Under the pieces are notes generated by a model. The model was not told where the DNA came from. It searched no databases and saw only the letters and a program-made list of their open reading frames with translations. A DNA stretch of 64,000 nt from Dechloromonas sp. A34. Lineage in GTDB: Bacteria > Pseudomonadota > Gammaproteobacteria > Burkholderiales > Rhodocyclaceae. Where the stretch lies: NCBI RefSeq assembly GCF_026261605.1, contig NZ_CP102486.1, positions 3,844,001 through 3,908,000 on the forward strand. Reading direction: 5' to 3'. The position numbers were made by a program, and so were the translations under genes. The stretch's first letter is position 1, and every line of letters begins with the position of its first letter. Shown here piece after piece: positions 27,373 through 37,001 of this stretch.

Positions 27373-28389
27373 ATGAAACTGATGCCCGCCCTGCTTGCCA
27401 CGACCGTGCTAACCCTGAGCCACGCCGCGATGGCCGACGAAAAGCAGCTCAACCTTTACTCTGCCCGCCACTATCAGACGGATGAAGCGCTCTACGCCAA
27501 TTTCACCCAGCAGACCGGCATCAAGATCAATCGGATCGAAGGCAAGGAAGACGAACTGCTCGAACGGATCAAGAACGAAGGGGCCAACAGCCCGGCCGAC
27601 ATTTTCCTGACGGTCGACGCCGCCCGCCTGGCCAAAGCGCACGAACTCGGCCTGTTCGCACCGGTCGCCTCGAAAATACTGGAAACCCGCATCCCCGCCC
27701 ATCTGCGTGCCGAGGACTGGTATTCCTTCTCGACCCGCGCCCGAGTCATCGTCTACAACAAATCGACGGTCAAACCCGAAGACGTCCAGAACTACGAAGA
27801 CCTCGCCAACCCGAAACTGAAAGGCAAGCTCTGCACCCGTTCCGGCTCGCATCCCTACAACCTGTCGCTGATGGCGTCGGTCATCGCCCATCAGGGTGAA
27901 GCCAAGGCCGAGAATCTGGCCCGCGGCATGGTCGCCAATTTTGCACGCTCGCCGAAGGGCGGTGACACCGATCAGATCAAGGCGGTATCCGCTGGCGAAT
28001 GCGGCGTAACCATTTCCAACACCTATTACGTCGCTCGCCTGCTGCGCTCAGACAAGCCCGAGGATATCAAATTGATGGAAAAGGTCGGCGTCGTGTGGCC
28101 CAACCAGGCGACGACGGGGACTCACATCAACGTTTCCGGCGGCGGCATGCTGAAAACCGCACCCAACAAGGCAGCCGCGGTGAAATTCCTCGAATACCTC
28201 GCCTCCGACCAGGCCCAGCGTTACTTTGCTGAAGGCAACAACGAGTGGCCGGCGGTCGACAGTGTCAAAGTTTCGAATCCAGGCCTGGATTCGCTTGGCA
28301 AGTTCAAGGCAGACAAACTACCCGTCAAGAACCTGGCCATGTACCAGGCCAAGGCCCAGATCATTTTCGATCGCGCCGGTTTCAAATAG
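27373..28389 (+). CDS. Ferric iron ABC transporter, periplasmic binding protein
   Basis: Periplasmic protein of 338 residues in the FbpA/FutA branch. The signal peptide is MKLMPALLATTVLTLSHAAMA; the mature part begins KQLNLYSARHYQTDEALY, a typical start for ferric-binding proteins, and contains the tyrosine pair of the iron site in SNTYYVARLL. Length is normal. The permease gene follows on the opposite strand and the ATPase gene comes after that on the same strand. Confidence 0.92.
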   Translation: MKLMPALLATTVLTLSHAAMADEKQLNLYSARHYQTDEALYANFTQQTGIKINRIEGKEDELLERIKNEGANSPADIFLTVDAARLAKAHELGLFAPVASKILETRIPAHLRAEDWYSFSTRARVIVYNKSTVKPEDVQNYEDLANPKLKGKLCTRSGSHPYNLSLMASVIAHQGEAKAENLARGMVANFARSPKGGDTDQIKAVSAGECGVTISNTYYVARLLRSDKPEDIKLMEKVGVVWPNQATTGTHINVSGGGMLKTAPNKAAAVKFLEYLASDQAQRYFAEGNNEWPAVDSVKVSNPGLDSLGKFKADKLPVKNLAMYQAKAQIIFDRAGFK

Positions 28390-28642
28390 GCAACAAGCCC
28401 CGTCAAAGTCCTGCTGTCGGCCAGGAATTCCTCGGCCGACACCGGACCATAAAGCATTGCTCAGCCAAGCCCCGGCTGGTCACAGCGATTCGGGCTGTCC
28501 GCCTGAACGAGCGTCAGCCGTGCCATTTGGGAATAACAGCGACATCGAGAAGGCCAACATGCACGGTGTCCGCGACTTGCCGCCGCGGACTGCTTGCTTC
28601 AAAGGCTAGATGGCCATCGTTCGCGGAGCTTTGAAACTTAAT
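28390..28642. other. Intergenic region, no gene seen
   Basis: About 250 bp between the iron-binding protein gene and the end of the convergent permease gene. Short frames exist on the plus strand, but none has a ribosome-binding site or recognisable product. No tRNA-like or long repeat structure was found. Confidence 0.5.
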
Positions 28643-28666
28643 CCGCCGGGGCATCAGGCCCGGCGG
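28643..28666 (-). terminator. Hairpin over the permease stop codon
   Basis: CCGCCGGG (28643-28650) pairs perfectly with CCCGGCGG (28659-28666). The permease TGA lies in the 8-base loop. The minus side continues ATTAAGTTTC without a clean T run, so it is a candidate 3'-end structure only. Confidence 0.5.
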
Positions 28667-30291
28667 GTTGCCGATATCTGCCGCGAGAGTGCAATCAGCG
28701 GCAGCAGGCCGACGGCGACGATTGCCAGCGAGGCGGTCGACGCCTCGGCCAGGCGTTCATCGGAAGCCAGCGTGTAGGCCTGAGTCGCCAGGGTATCGAA
28801 GTTGAAGGGGCGCATGACCAGCGTCGCCGGCAGTTCCTTCATGACGTCGACGAAGACCAGCAGGCCGGCGGTAAACAGGCTGCCTCGCAGCATCGGCGCA
28901 TGCACCCGGCGCAGGGTTTCGCTCTGCCCCAGACCGAGGCTGCGCGCCGCGTCATCCATGCTGGGGGTGATCTTGGCCAGACTGGATTCGACGGTATGCA
29001 GCGCCACTGCCAGGAAACGGACGAGATAGGCATAGATCAGTGCCGCGATGCCACCAGTCAGCAACAAGCCGGGGTTGTGGCCGAACCATTGCTCCCACTG
29101 CCCGGCCAGCCAGTTGTCGAGGCGCGTCACCGGGATCAGCACGCCGACCGCGATCACCGCCCCCGGCACCGCGTAGCCCAGTCCGACCAGGCGGTTCAGC
29201 CCGTTGGCGAAGGCCGTTTTCGACAAACGTGCCCCATAGCCCATCAGCAGTGCCAGGAAAACGCCGATCATGGCCGTCACCCCGGCCAGAACGAAGCTGT
29301 TGCGGGAGAGCACCAGAAAGCGCTCTCCGAACTGCGCATCGCCTTCGGCCAGTGCCATCTTGAACAGCAAAATGGCCGGCAGGACGAAGCCGAGCAGCAG
29401 CGGCAGTGCGCAGGCGACGACAGCCAGCGCCGCCGGGATGCCGGTGAGGCGCGCCCCCGCCATCGGTCGGTTGCGACCAGTCGTGTTGTGATAGCGCGCC
29501 CTGCCGCGCGATATCCGCTCCGCCATCAGCAGAAAAAGGACAAAGCCAAGCAGCATCGCCGCCAGTTGGGCAGCGGCGATGCGATCGCCCAACGAGAACC
29601 AGGCGCGGTAAATACCGGTGGTAAAGGTATTGACCGCGAAATAGGCCACCGTGCCGTAGTCAGCCAGGGTTTCCATCAGCGCCAGCGCGATGCCGGCAAC
29701 GATGGCCGGCCGGGCGAGCGGCAGGGAGACGGCGAAAAAACCGCGCCACGGCCCCATGCCCAGCGTCCGCGCCGCTTCGAGCATGCCGCTGGCGCGCTCG
29801 ATGAAGGCCGTGCGGGCGAGCAGGTAGACGTAGGGATAAAGGACGCAGACGAACATCAGGATGGCACCGGGCAAAGTGCGGATATCCGGAAACCAGTAGT
29901 CACCATGCTGCCAGCCGAAGGTCTCGCGCAGCGCCGTCTGTACCGGCCCGACGAACTGCAGGAAATCGGTGTAGACATAGGCCATGACATAGGCCGGCAT
30001 GGCGAGCGGTAGGACCATCGCCCAATCGAAGATGCGCCGACCAGGAAAATCATGCATCGAAGTCAGCCAGGCGGTTGCCACGCCGACCACCCCAACGCCA
30101 CAGCCGACGCCCAGACAGAGCAAAAGCGAGTTCTGAATGTATTCCGGGAGGACGGTCTGGGCCAGGTGCGACCAGGTGGCACTCGTGCCGCCGGCAAAGA
30201 GGTTCAGGCCAACGCTGGCCACCGGCAACCCGGCGAGCAGTGCAACAACGAAACCGACAATCAACAGGGGGGAATATTGGGCTGCGCGCAT
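28654..30291 (-). CDS. Ferric iron ABC transporter permease (FbpB type)
   Basis: A 545-residue double-length permease with about twelve membrane helices and two binding-protein-dependent transport domains, as in FbpB. EAA-like loops are seen in each half (EAARTLGMGPWRGFFAVSLPLARPAIVAG and DDAARSLGLGQSETLRRVHAPMLRGSL). It is divergent from the ATPase gene with 30 bp between the starts, and convergent with the binding-protein gene, so it lies inverted between its partners. The start at 30291 is the only credible ATG. Confidence 0.92.
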   Translation of the reverse strand: MRAAQYSPLLIVGFVVALLAGLPVASVGLNLFAGGTSATWSHLAQTVLPEYIQNSLLLCLGVGCGVGVVGVATAWLTSMHDFPGRRIFDWAMVLPLAMPAYVMAYVYTDFLQFVGPVQTALRETFGWQHGDYWFPDIRTLPGAILMFVCVLYPYVYLLARTAFIERASGMLEAARTLGMGPWRGFFAVSLPLARPAIVAGIALALMETLADYGTVAYFAVNTFTTGIYRAWFSLGDRIAAAQLAAMLLGFVLFLLMAERISRGRARYHNTTGRNRPMAGARLTGIPAALAVVACALPLLLGFVLPAILLFKMALAEGDAQFGERFLVLSRNSFVLAGVTAMIGVFLALLMGYGARLSKTAFANGLNRLVGLGYAVPGAVIAVGVLIPVTRLDNWLAGQWEQWFGHNPGLLLTGGIAALIYAYLVRFLAVALHTVESSLAKITPSMDDAARSLGLGQSETLRRVHAPMLRGSLFTAGLLVFVDVMKELPATLVMRPFNFDTLATQAYTLASDERLAEASTASLAIVAVGLLPLIALSRQISATRRA

Positions 30292-30307
30292 GGGAGTGAA
30301 TGCGAAT

Positions 30308-30313
30308 TATAAT
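30308..30313 (+). promoter_or_regulatory. -10 box for a near-leaderless ATPase message
   Basis: A perfect TATAAT ends 8 bp before the ATPase ATG at 30322, so transcription would start at or next to the initiation codon. No Shine-Dalgarno sequence is present. No convincing -35 box was found at normal spacing. Confidence 0.5.
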
Positions 30314-30321
30314 CGACCGCT

Positions 30322-31470
30322 ATGGCCCAAATTGAACTAAATGGCGTAATCCAACGCTACGGCAAGCACACCGTCGTCGACGGTGTTAATTTTCGGCTGG
30401 AAACCGGCCAGATCGCCTGCCTGCTCGGCCCCTCCGGCTGCGGCAAGACGACACTGCTGCGCTGTATCGCCGGCTTCGAAGACATCGCCGGCGGCGAGAT
30501 TCGCCTGCACGGCGAAGTGGTCAGTCGGGCCGGCCAGCGCGTCGCCCCGGAAAAGCGGCGGATCGGCATGGTCTTTCAGGACTATGCGCTGTTTCCCCAC
30601 CTCAGCATCGAGGAAAACGTCGCCTTCGGGCTCGGCCGCAAGCCGCAGGAAGATGTTCACCTGCGGGTCCGGCAATTGCTCGCCACGGTCGGCCTCGGCG
30701 GCCAGGGTGAAAAGTATCCGCACGAACTTTCCGGCGGCCAGCAGCAGCGGGTCGCCCTGGCCCGCGCCCTGGCGCCGCGACCGGAACTTATCCTGCTCGA
30801 CGAGCCCTTCTCCAATCTCGATGTCGGCCTGCGCGAACGACTCTCGGTCGAGGTCCGCGAAATTCTCAAGCGCGAGGGTTCGACCGCCATCATGGTCACC
30901 CACGACCAGCACGAAGCCTTCGCCATGGCCGACGAAATCGGCCTGATGTACGAAGGCCGCATCCAGCAATGGGACGTCCCCTACAACCTTTACCATCGGC
31001 CGGCCAACCGCTTCGTCGCCGACTTCATCGGCCAGGGCGTGCTGGTCACCGGCACCGTCGGCGACAACAACAGCGTCAAAATGGAACTCGGCACCTTGGT
31101 TTCCGACACCCCGGTCGAGTGTAACGAGACCTGCGACCACTGCGACAACGGTTGCCGGGTCGACATCCTGCTCCGTCCGGACGACATCGTTCATGACGAT
31201 GCCAGCCCGGTGCACGCTGAGGTGCTGCACAAGGCCTTCCGCGGCGCCGACATTCTCTACACCTTGCGCCTGGCCAGCGGCACCGAGGTGCTGTCGCTGG
31301 TTCCCTCGCATCACAACCATGCCCTGGGCGAGCGGATTGGCATCCGGCTCGATGCCGACCACGTCATTGCCTTCAAGAAGCACGACGAATGCGACGATCC
31401 GGCCTGCGAGATAAAGCTCGAGCAACAAGCCAAGCCGATCACCTGGCACCCCGATAACAGCGCCCGCTAA
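30322..31470 (+). CDS. Ferric iron ABC transporter ATPase with a cysteine cluster in its C-terminal domain
   Basis: ATPase of 382 residues that drives the iron importer. Walker A LLGPSGCGKTTLLRCIAGFED, signature [16 protein letters not shown] and Walker B LILLDEPFSNLD are intact. The C-terminal TOBE-like region contains Cys267, Cys271, Cys274 and Cys278 (spacing C-x3-C-x2-C-x3-C), and near the end Cys357 and Cys362, with His273 and His354 close by. This could bind a metal or Fe-S centre and sense iron status; that is inference. The next gene, aat, begins 16 bp after the stop. Confidence 0.9.
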   Translation: MAQIELNGVIQRYGKHTVVDGVNFRLETGQIACLLGPSGCGKTTLLRCIAGFEDIAGGEIRLHGEVVSRAGQRVAPEKRRIGMVFQDYALFPHLSIEENVAFGLGRKPQEDVHLRVRQLLATVGLGGQGEKYPHELSGGQQQRVALARALAPRPELILLDEPFSNLDVGLRERLSVEVREILKREGSTAIMVTHDQHEAFAMADEIGLMYEGRIQQWDVPYNLYHRPANRFVADFIGQGVLVTGTVGDNNSVKMELGTLVSDTPVECNETCDHCDNGCRVDILLRPDDIVHDDASPVHAEVLHKAFRGADILYTLRLASGTEVLSLVPSHHNHALGERIGIRLDADHVIAFKKHDECDDPACEIKLEQQAKPITWHPDNSAR

Positions 31471-31486
31471 TCACCCTGCGCGTTCG

Positions 31487-32191
31487 ATGATCCCCTTTCT
31501 CGGCCCGCTCGACGTCTTTCCTCCAGTCGAGGCGAGCCGCGCCGACATGGGCGGTCTGCTCGCAGTCGGCGGCGACCTCTCTCCGGCCCGCCTGCTCGAT
31601 GCCTACAGCCGTGGCATCTTTCCCTGGGGCACCGTCGAGGGCCAACCCTTGTGGTATAGCCCGGACCCGCGGATGGTGCTTTTCCCCGAGGAATTCCGCC
31701 TCAGCCGCTCGCTGCGTAGAACCCTGCGCACCGGTCGTTTCGAGGTCCGCTTCGACCACGACTTTGCCGGCGTCATCGCCTCCTGCGCTGCCACCACGCG
31801 CCCCGGACAGGACGGCACCTGGATCACGCCCGACATGATGGACGCCTACATCCGGCTGCATGAACTCGGCTGGGCACATTCGGTCGAAACCTATGTCGAA
31901 GGCGACTTGGCCGGCGGGTTGTACGGTTTGGCCATCGGTCGCATGTTCTACGGAGAATCGATGTTCTCGCGTTGCAGCAACGCCTCGAAAGTCGCCTTCG
32001 CTCACTTGATCCGCTATCTTTCGGCCAACCACTTCGCGATGATCGATTGCCAGATGCGTACCGACCACCTCGCCTCCCTCGGCGGCCGAGAAATTCCACG
32101 CCGGGCCTTTCTCGGCCGTTTGCTGGCATTGACGGCGGAGCCGACCTCGCGCACCACATGGTCGGTCGCCGCCCTGAATCCGGACTGGTAA
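31487..32191 (+). CDS. aat: Leucyl/phenylalanyl-tRNA-protein transferase
   Basis: Adds Leu or Phe to N-terminal Lys or Arg of proteins, marking them for ClpS/ClpAP. The 234 residues carry FPPVEASRADMGGLLAVGGDL, AYSRGIFPWGTVEGQPLWYSPDPR, and the GLYGLAIGRMFYGESMFSR catalytic block. Full length. The bpt gene follows 3 bp later, giving both N-end-rule transferases in one transcript. Confidence 0.97.
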   Translation: MIPFLGPLDVFPPVEASRADMGGLLAVGGDLSPARLLDAYSRGIFPWGTVEGQPLWYSPDPRMVLFPEEFRLSRSLRRTLRTGRFEVRFDHDFAGVIASCAATTRPGQDGTWITPDMMDAYIRLHELGWAHSVETYVEGDLAGGLYGLAIGRMFYGESMFSRCSNASKVAFAHLIRYLSANHFAMIDCQMRTDHLASLGGREIPRRAFLGRLLALTAEPTSRTTWSVAALNPDW

Positions 32192-32194
32192 GCC

Positions 32195-32932
32195 ATGGCC
32201 CTGCCCGACGACGCCGAGCTGCCCTTCTCGCTGCTCCAGTTCTATGCCACCTCGCCCTATCCGTGCAGCTACCTGCCGGACCGCCAGGCGCGCTCGCAGG
32301 TCGCCACCCCGGCCCACCTGATCGGCCCCGAAATCTACAGTTCGCTGGTCCGCGCCGGCTTCCGGCGCAGCGGCATCTTCACCTACCGCCCGCACTGTGA
32401 CAGCTGCCGGGCATGCACCCCGGTCCGCCTGCCGGTCGAAGCACTCAAACCCAATCGCAGCCAGCGCCGGGCCTGGAAAAAGCACGCCAATCTTCAGGCG
32501 CGCGAAATGCCGCTGATCTTCAACGACGCCCACTACGCGCTCTACAACCGCTACCAACGGACCCGCCATCCCGGCGGCGGCATGGACGAGGACAGCCACG
32601 AGCAGTACGCCCAATTCCTGCTGCAAAGCCGCGTGGACACCCGACTGATCGAGTTCTCGGAAGCCGGCATTGTGCGCATGGTCAGCCTGATCGACGTTCT
32701 CGACGACGGACTGTCATCGGTCTACACCTTCTACGACCCCGACATTCACGGCGCCAGTTTCGGGGCCTACAACATTCTCTGGCAGGCCCAGCAATGCCGG
32801 GCCATCGGCCTGCCCTATCTCTATCTCGGCTACTGGATCGGCGAAAGCCGGAAAATGGCCTACAAGAAAGACTTCCAGCCCATCGAAGGCCTCATCGATG
32901 GCGAATGGCAACGACTCACGGATCCCGCATGA
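32195..32932 (+). CDS. bpt: Aspartate/glutamate leucyltransferase (Bpt, arginyltransferase family)
   Basis: Transfers Leu from Leu-tRNA to proteins with N-terminal Asp or Glu. The 245 residues contain the Cys-rich start [14 protein letters not shown] and [19 protein letters not shown], and the late [24 protein letters not shown] block, all typical of Bpt. Its stop overlaps the next start as ATGA. Confidence 0.95.
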   Translation: MALPDDAELPFSLLQFYATSPYPCSYLPDRQARSQVATPAHLIGPEIYSSLVRAGFRRSGIFTYRPHCDSCRACTPVRLPVEALKPNRSQRRAWKKHANLQAREMPLIFNDAHYALYNRYQRTRHPGGGMDEDSHEQYAQFLLQSRVDTRLIEFSEAGIVRMVSLIDVLDDGLSSVYTFYDPDIHGASFGAYNILWQAQQCRAIGLPYLYLGYWIGESRKMAYKKDFQPIEGLIDGEWQRLTDPA

Positions 32933-33609
32933 AACTCAAGTACCTCCCGCTCCTGTTCTTACCTCTGACCGCCCTCGCCGACGGCGAGCGCCTGCCCTAT
33001 GGCTGCGACAACGGCAGCCGCATCGACCTTTCGTTTTCGACCGGTAGCGACGGGCGGCCGCAAGCCACCCTGCACTTCGCCGATGGCGACCTGACCTTGC
33101 CGCAAGTCCCGGCCGCTTCGGGGGCGCTCTACCGGGCCGACGACATCCGCGTGCACACCAGGGACAACGAGGCCGTTTTCGAGGACGGCAAGGGCAACGT
33201 CCGGCGCTGCACCCAAGGTGCAGTTCCCTTGGCACAGCCGACCAACACCGCGCCCGCGGTCAGCAGCTTCCTCGACATCACCGGCAGCGTCAGCTATCGC
33301 CTGCGCATCGTCCTGCCGCCCGACGCCATCCTCGTCGTCCGCGTTCAGGACACCCGCCCTGGCGCACGGGCGCGCACCCTGGCCGAACAGCGTATCGAAC
33401 TCGGCGGCCGCCAGGTGCCGATCGCCTTCTCGACCACCATCGACCGCGACCTGATCGGCAAGTCGGCACGGGTCACCGTCTCCGCCCGCGTCGAAAGCCG
33501 CGGCAAACTGCTCCTCGCCAGCGACAAAGCCTATCCGGCGCTACGCAACGGCGAACCCAACCCGGTCGACATCCAGCTCAAACAGGTTGCCCGTGCCAAG
33601 GCGGGCTAG
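32929..33609 (+). CDS. Secreted protein with MliC-like and YbaY-like regions
   Basis: A 226-residue protein with a short signal peptide ([17 protein letters not shown]). The N-terminal part ([18 protein letters not shown] ... [21 protein letters not shown] ... [19 protein letters not shown]) resembles the MliC family of lysozyme inhibitors, and the C-terminal part ([21 protein letters not shown]) a YbaY-type domain. The paired domains suggest cell-envelope protection, by inference. The start overlaps the bpt stop; a long frame opening at 32413 runs inside bpt in another phase and is rejected. Confidence 0.68.
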   Translation: MKLKYLPLLFLPLTALADGERLPYGCDNGSRIDLSFSTGSDGRPQATLHFADGDLTLPQVPAASGALYRADDIRVHTRDNEAVFEDGKGNVRRCTQGAVPLAQPTNTAPAVSSFLDITGSVSYRLRIVLPPDAILVVRVQDTRPGARARTLAEQRIELGGRQVPIAFSTTIDRDLIGKSARVTVSARVESRGKLLLASDKAYPALRNGEPNPVDIQLKQVARAKAG

Positions 33610-33994
33610 GGCAGTCCTGCTCGGCGCCCTGGCCGGCGCCGCAACCATAGCCGAGGCCGATACTGTCGCCTGCCACCTGACCTACGGCGGGCAAACCCAG
33701 ATCGTCGAAGCCCGGCCCAGCGCCTCGCCCTACAACGAGGCACCGGTCGCCATGGGCTCCTACTTCCTGTTCCGCATCGTCTACCGCCAGGAACCGGCCG
33801 ACCTCGCCGGCATCAAGCTCTACGCCTACGCCGACCGCGACAGCGGCCCGGTCATCATCCATCAGGCCAGCCACCCGTCGACCGCCGCCAATCGCGCCAA
33901 GCACGGTTTCACCGGCCTGCAATACGTCTATGAACCGGTCCGTGACGGTGAACTGCAATACTGGTGCGAATTGCGCGTGGGAGCAGCGACATGA
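33593..33994 (+). CDS. Small secreted protein of unknown function
   Basis: A 133-residue protein with a probable signal peptide ([21 protein letters not shown]) and a mature part of beta-rich character holding two cysteines (ACHLTYGG and YWCELRV), which could form a disulphide. No family is recognised. The start is taken as GTG at 33593, with AGG 6 bp upstream; a TTG two codons earlier is possible. It overlaps the end of the previous gene by 17 bp and the next gene's start as ATGA, so it belongs to the same operon. Confidence 0.62.
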   Translation: MPRRARAVLLGALAGAATIAEADTVACHLTYGGQTQIVEARPSASPYNEAPVAMGSYFLFRIVYRQEPADLAGIKLYAYADRDSGPVIIHQASHPSTAANRAKHGFTGLQYVYEPVRDGELQYWCELRVGAAT

Positions 33995-34959
33995 GCCGGA
34001 AATCCTGGGCATCGGCCGCCCTGCTGCTCCTGGCGCTCGAACTGCACGCCGAACCGGTCACTCTGATCTTCGCCGGCGACATCATGCTCGACGATGGCCC
34101 CGGCCGCCTGATCGCCCAGGGTGGCGACCCGCTGCAGCCCTTCGCCGACATTCTCAAGGCCGCCGACTACCGCATCGGCAACCTCGAATGCCCGGTAGCC
34201 GAAAGCGGCACCCCGCTCGATAACAAGATTTACAGCTTCCGCGCCAAACCGGGCGCGCTGCCGGTGCTGCACAGCCGCTTCGACGCCGTCGCGCTGGCCA
34301 ACAACCACTCCGGCGACTACGGCCACGAGGCCTTTCTCGACACCATGCAGCATCTCGACAATGCCGGCATCGCTCACTTCGGCGGCGGCCGCAACCTGGT
34401 CGAAGCCCACCGGCCGCTGTGGATCGAGCGCAAGGGCCTGAAAATCGCCGTCCTCGCCTACAACGAATTCAAGCCGCGCTCCTTCGAGGCCGGCGCCAAC
34501 TGGCCCGGCATCGCCTGGAGCGAAGACGACCAGGTGATCAGCGACATCCGCAGCGCCAAGGCTGCCGGCGCCGACCTCGTGATCCCCTTCATGCACTGGG
34601 GCTGGGAACGCGAAGCCGACCCCAGCGAGCGCCAGAAAACCCTGGCCCGCCGGATGATCGACGAAGGCGCCAGCCTGGTCGTCGGCGGCCACCCGCACGT
34701 CACCCAGGGCGCCGAAATATACCAGGGCAAGCCGATCGTCTACAGCCTGGGCAATTTCGTCTTCGACGGCTTCGAGGACACCCCGGCCGCCAAGCGCGGC
34801 TGGCTGCTGCGCCTGAAACTAGACAAGAGCGGCGTGATCTTCTGGGACACCCTGGCCGCCCAGATCGACGACGAAGGTACGCCCTACCCGGTATCCGGAG
34901 CATTCACGCCCTGCGGCCGAGGCGGCGACACGCAGGTTTCCGAATGTCTGAACCCCTAG
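33991..34959 (+). CDS. CapA-family metallophosphatase-like protein
   Basis: A 322-residue exported protein of the PGA_cap family. After the signal peptide (SRKSWASAALLLLALELHA) come the metal-site motifs LIFAGDIMLDDGPG, GNLECPV, ANNHSGDYG, PFMHWGWE and VVGGHPHVTQG, followed by VYSLGNFVFDGF. Members of this family act in poly-gamma-glutamate synthesis or polysaccharide turnover, but no other capsule genes are present. It overlaps the preceding gene as ATGA. Confidence 0.85.
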   Translation: MSRKSWASAALLLLALELHAEPVTLIFAGDIMLDDGPGRLIAQGGDPLQPFADILKAADYRIGNLECPVAESGTPLDNKIYSFRAKPGALPVLHSRFDAVALANNHSGDYGHEAFLDTMQHLDNAGIAHFGGGRNLVEAHRPLWIERKGLKIAVLAYNEFKPRSFEAGANWPGIAWSEDDQVISDIRSAKAAGADLVIPFMHWGWEREADPSERQKTLARRMIDEGASLVVGGHPHVTQGAEIYQGKPIVYSLGNFVFDGFEDTPAAKRGWLLRLKLDKSGVIFWDTLAAQIDDEGTPYPVSGAFTPCGRGGDTQVSECLNP

Positions 34960-34972
34960 GGAGAAACGCCGC

Positions 34973-35422
34973 ATGGACACCCGCTACCTCGACGACCTGA
35001 CCCCCGGCCAGCGTTTCACGACGCCCGGTCTGACCTTGACCGAAGCCGAGATCATCGATTTCGCCTGGCGCTACGACCCGCAGGCCTTTCATCTCGATGC
35101 CAATGCCGCGGCCGACTCGCCCTATGGCGGCCTGATCGCCAGCGGTTTTCAGAGCCTGGCAATCTGTTTCCGGCTGTTCATCCAGTCCGGCCTGCTTGCC
35201 GATTCGAGCATGGGCTCGCCGGGCATCGACGAACTGCGCTGGCTGGCGCCGGTGCGGCCGGGTGACACGCTGCATAGCGAGATCGAAGTGCTCGAGGCGC
35301 GACCCTCGAATTCGAAGCCGGACCGCGGCATCGCCCGCCTGAAGTATCACGCCGTCAATCAGCGCGGCGAGGTGGTGTTGAGTTTCATCGTCATCCACCT
35401 GCTCAAGCGGCGGCCGGCCTGA
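34973..35422 (+). CDS. MaoC-like (hotdog-fold) dehydratase
   Basis: A 149-residue hotdog-fold protein. The hydratase segment TEAEIIDFAWRYDPQAFHLDANAA carries the Asp and His (Asp and His of DPQAFH) used in enoyl-CoA hydration by MaoC proteins, followed by YGGLIASGFQSLAICFRLF and the ELRWLAPVRPGDTLHSEIEV strand region. The substrate is unknown. It is the last gene of the plus-strand run that starts with the iron ATPase and ends 9 bp before the convergent acylphosphatase stop. Confidence 0.88.
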   Translation: MDTRYLDDLTPGQRFTTPGLTLTEAEIIDFAWRYDPQAFHLDANAAADSPYGGLIASGFQSLAICFRLFIQSGLLADSSMGSPGIDELRWLAPVRPGDTLHSEIEVLEARPSNSKPDRGIARLKYHAVNQRGEVVLSFIVIHLLKRRPA

Positions 35423-35431
35423 GCCTGTCGC

Positions 35432-35710
35432 TCACTCGGTTTCGCGCTGCACGAAGCCGACGAACTCACCTTCCCCGAGGGCCGTCCTGACCTGATCGAC
35501 GCGGGCATGCATCGGCCCGCGCCCGGCCCAGGCGATCAACTCGGCGACGGCACCCTCCTCGCCGCAGAGCATGGCTTCCACCGTGCCGTCGCGGCGGTTG
35601 CGCACCCAGCCGGAAATGCCCAGCCGTAGGGCCTGGGTGGCCATCGCGTGGCGATAGCCGACGCCCTGGACGCGACCTTCGATGATCAGATGACGCTTGC
35701 TGTCCGCCAT
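35432..35710 (-). CDS. acyP: Acylphosphatase
   Basis: Small cytoplasmic enzyme that hydrolyses acyl phosphates. The 92 residues contain the signature [12 protein letters not shown] (phosphate-binding Arg in the loop), [17 protein letters not shown] and the [11 protein letters not shown] strand region. The ATG at 35710 gives the normal length; a longer upstream frame is not credible. It lies 70 bp after the efflux permease gene and may be cotranscribed. Confidence 0.92.
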   Translation of the reverse strand: MADSKRHLIIEGRVQGVGYRHAMATQALRLGISGWVRNRRDGTVEAMLCGEEGAVAELIAWAGRGPMHARVDQVRTALGEGEFVGFVQRETE

Positions 35711-35780
35711 GACTTTCTCCCCCGGCAACCGAATGTGTCTTGATAGCGAAAAGGCTCCGTCCTGCCAAGAGCGGCCGGAA

Positions 35781-37001
35781 TCACTGGTAGCGCAAGGCCT
35801 CGATCGGGTCGAGCTGCGCCGCCTTGCGCGCCGGATACCAGCCGAAGAAGATGCCGACCGCAGCCGCCACCGCGAAGGCAACCAGCGCGGCAGTGCCGGA
35901 AATGACGACGACCATGCCGGTGACGATGTTGATGCCGAGCGCGATGGCCAGCCCGAGCACCAGGCCAAGCAGGCAGCCGGCGAAGGAAATCATTACCGCC
36001 TCGAGCAGGAACTGGGTCAGGATATCTTGCTGGCGTGCGCCGATCGCCATCCGGATGCCGATTTCGCGCGTCCGCTCGGTGACCGAGACGAGCATGATAT
36101 TCATGATGCCGATGCCGCCGACGAGCAGCGAAATCGAGGCGATGGCACCGAGCAGGATCGACATCGTGCGCGTCGTCTCGGCTTCGGATTCGGCGGCGGC
36201 TGACAGGTTGCGCATGAAGAAGTCGTCGGGCACCCCGTCGCGCAGACGGTGGCGCTGGCGCAACAGCGTGGTGACGCTGTCCATGGCGCGCGGCATCGCC
36301 TCGGCCGATTCGGCCTGGACCATGATCATCCGCACCGAGCCCAGGAAGGGCGTGCCGAATACCTTGCGCTGGGCGGTGCTGAGCGGAATGATCACGGTGT
36401 CGTCCTGGTCGCGCCCATCGAGGTTCTGCCCCTTGCTGCCGAGCACACCAATCACCGTAAATGGATTCTGCAGGATGCGCATCGTCTTGCCGACCGGGTC
36501 TTCGTCGCCGAACAGGTTCTGGGCGACGGTCTTGCCGATCAGGGCGACGCGGGTCGAGGAGCGCACATCGGAATCGCCGAAGGCAGCGCCATTGACGATA
36601 TTCCAGGCGCGTGCCTCGAGATAGGACGGCGTCGTCCCCACGACCTGGGAACTCCAGTTCTGCGAGCCATAGACCAGTTGTCGTGTGCCCTGATGGGTCG
36701 GCGCCACATTGGCCACCCCATCGAGTTCGCTAATCGCCTCGGCATCGGCAACGTTGAGCGTCGGCCCGCCGGCCGACCCGCTGCGCACGCCGGCGGTCGT
36801 CGAGGAGCCGGCGAGCACGATGAAGAGGTTGGAGCCCATGGTGCTGATCGTCTGCTGCACGGCGTACTGCGCGCCCTGTCCGATGGCCAGCATGATGACC
36901 ACGGCACCGACGCCGATCACCATGCCGAGCATGGTCAGCGCCGTGCGCAGGCGGTTGGCACCCATCGCCAGCCAGGCTTCGCTGAGCATGGCTTTCAGCA
37001 T
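35781..37001 (-). CDS. MacB-like ABC transporter permease
   Basis: A 406-residue permease of the MacB type with one N-terminal membrane helix ([24 protein letters not shown]), a large periplasmic domain ([19 protein letters not shown] region) and three C-terminal helices ([32 protein letters not shown]). In E. coli the ATPase and permease of MacB are fused; here they are separate. The start overlaps the ATPase gene by 7 bp. Confidence 0.92.
   Translation of the reverse strand: MLKAMLSEAWLAMGANRLRTALTMLGMVIGVGAVVIMLAIGQGAQYAVQQTISTMGSNLFIVLAGSSTTAGVRSGSAGGPTLNVADAEAISELDGVANVAPTHQGTRQLVYGSQNWSSQVVGTTPSYLEARAWNIVNGAAFGDSDVRSSTRVALIGKTVAQNLFGDEDPVGKTMRILQNPFTVIGVLGSKGQNLDGRDQDDTVIIPLSTAQRKVFGTPFLGSVRMIMVQAESAEAMPRAMDSVTTLLRQRHRLRDGVPDDFFMRNLSAAAESEAETTRTMSILLGAIASISLLVGGIGIMNIMLVSVTERTREIGIRMAIGARQQDILTQFLLEAVMISFAGCLLGLVLGLAIALGINIVTGMVVVISGTAALVAFAVAAAVGIFFGWYPARKAAQLDPIEALRYQ

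Noticed and set aside
28226..28634. Small coding genes between the iron-binding protein and permease genes
   Set aside because: The frames overlap the end of the binding-protein gene in other phases and have no ribosome-binding site or family match.
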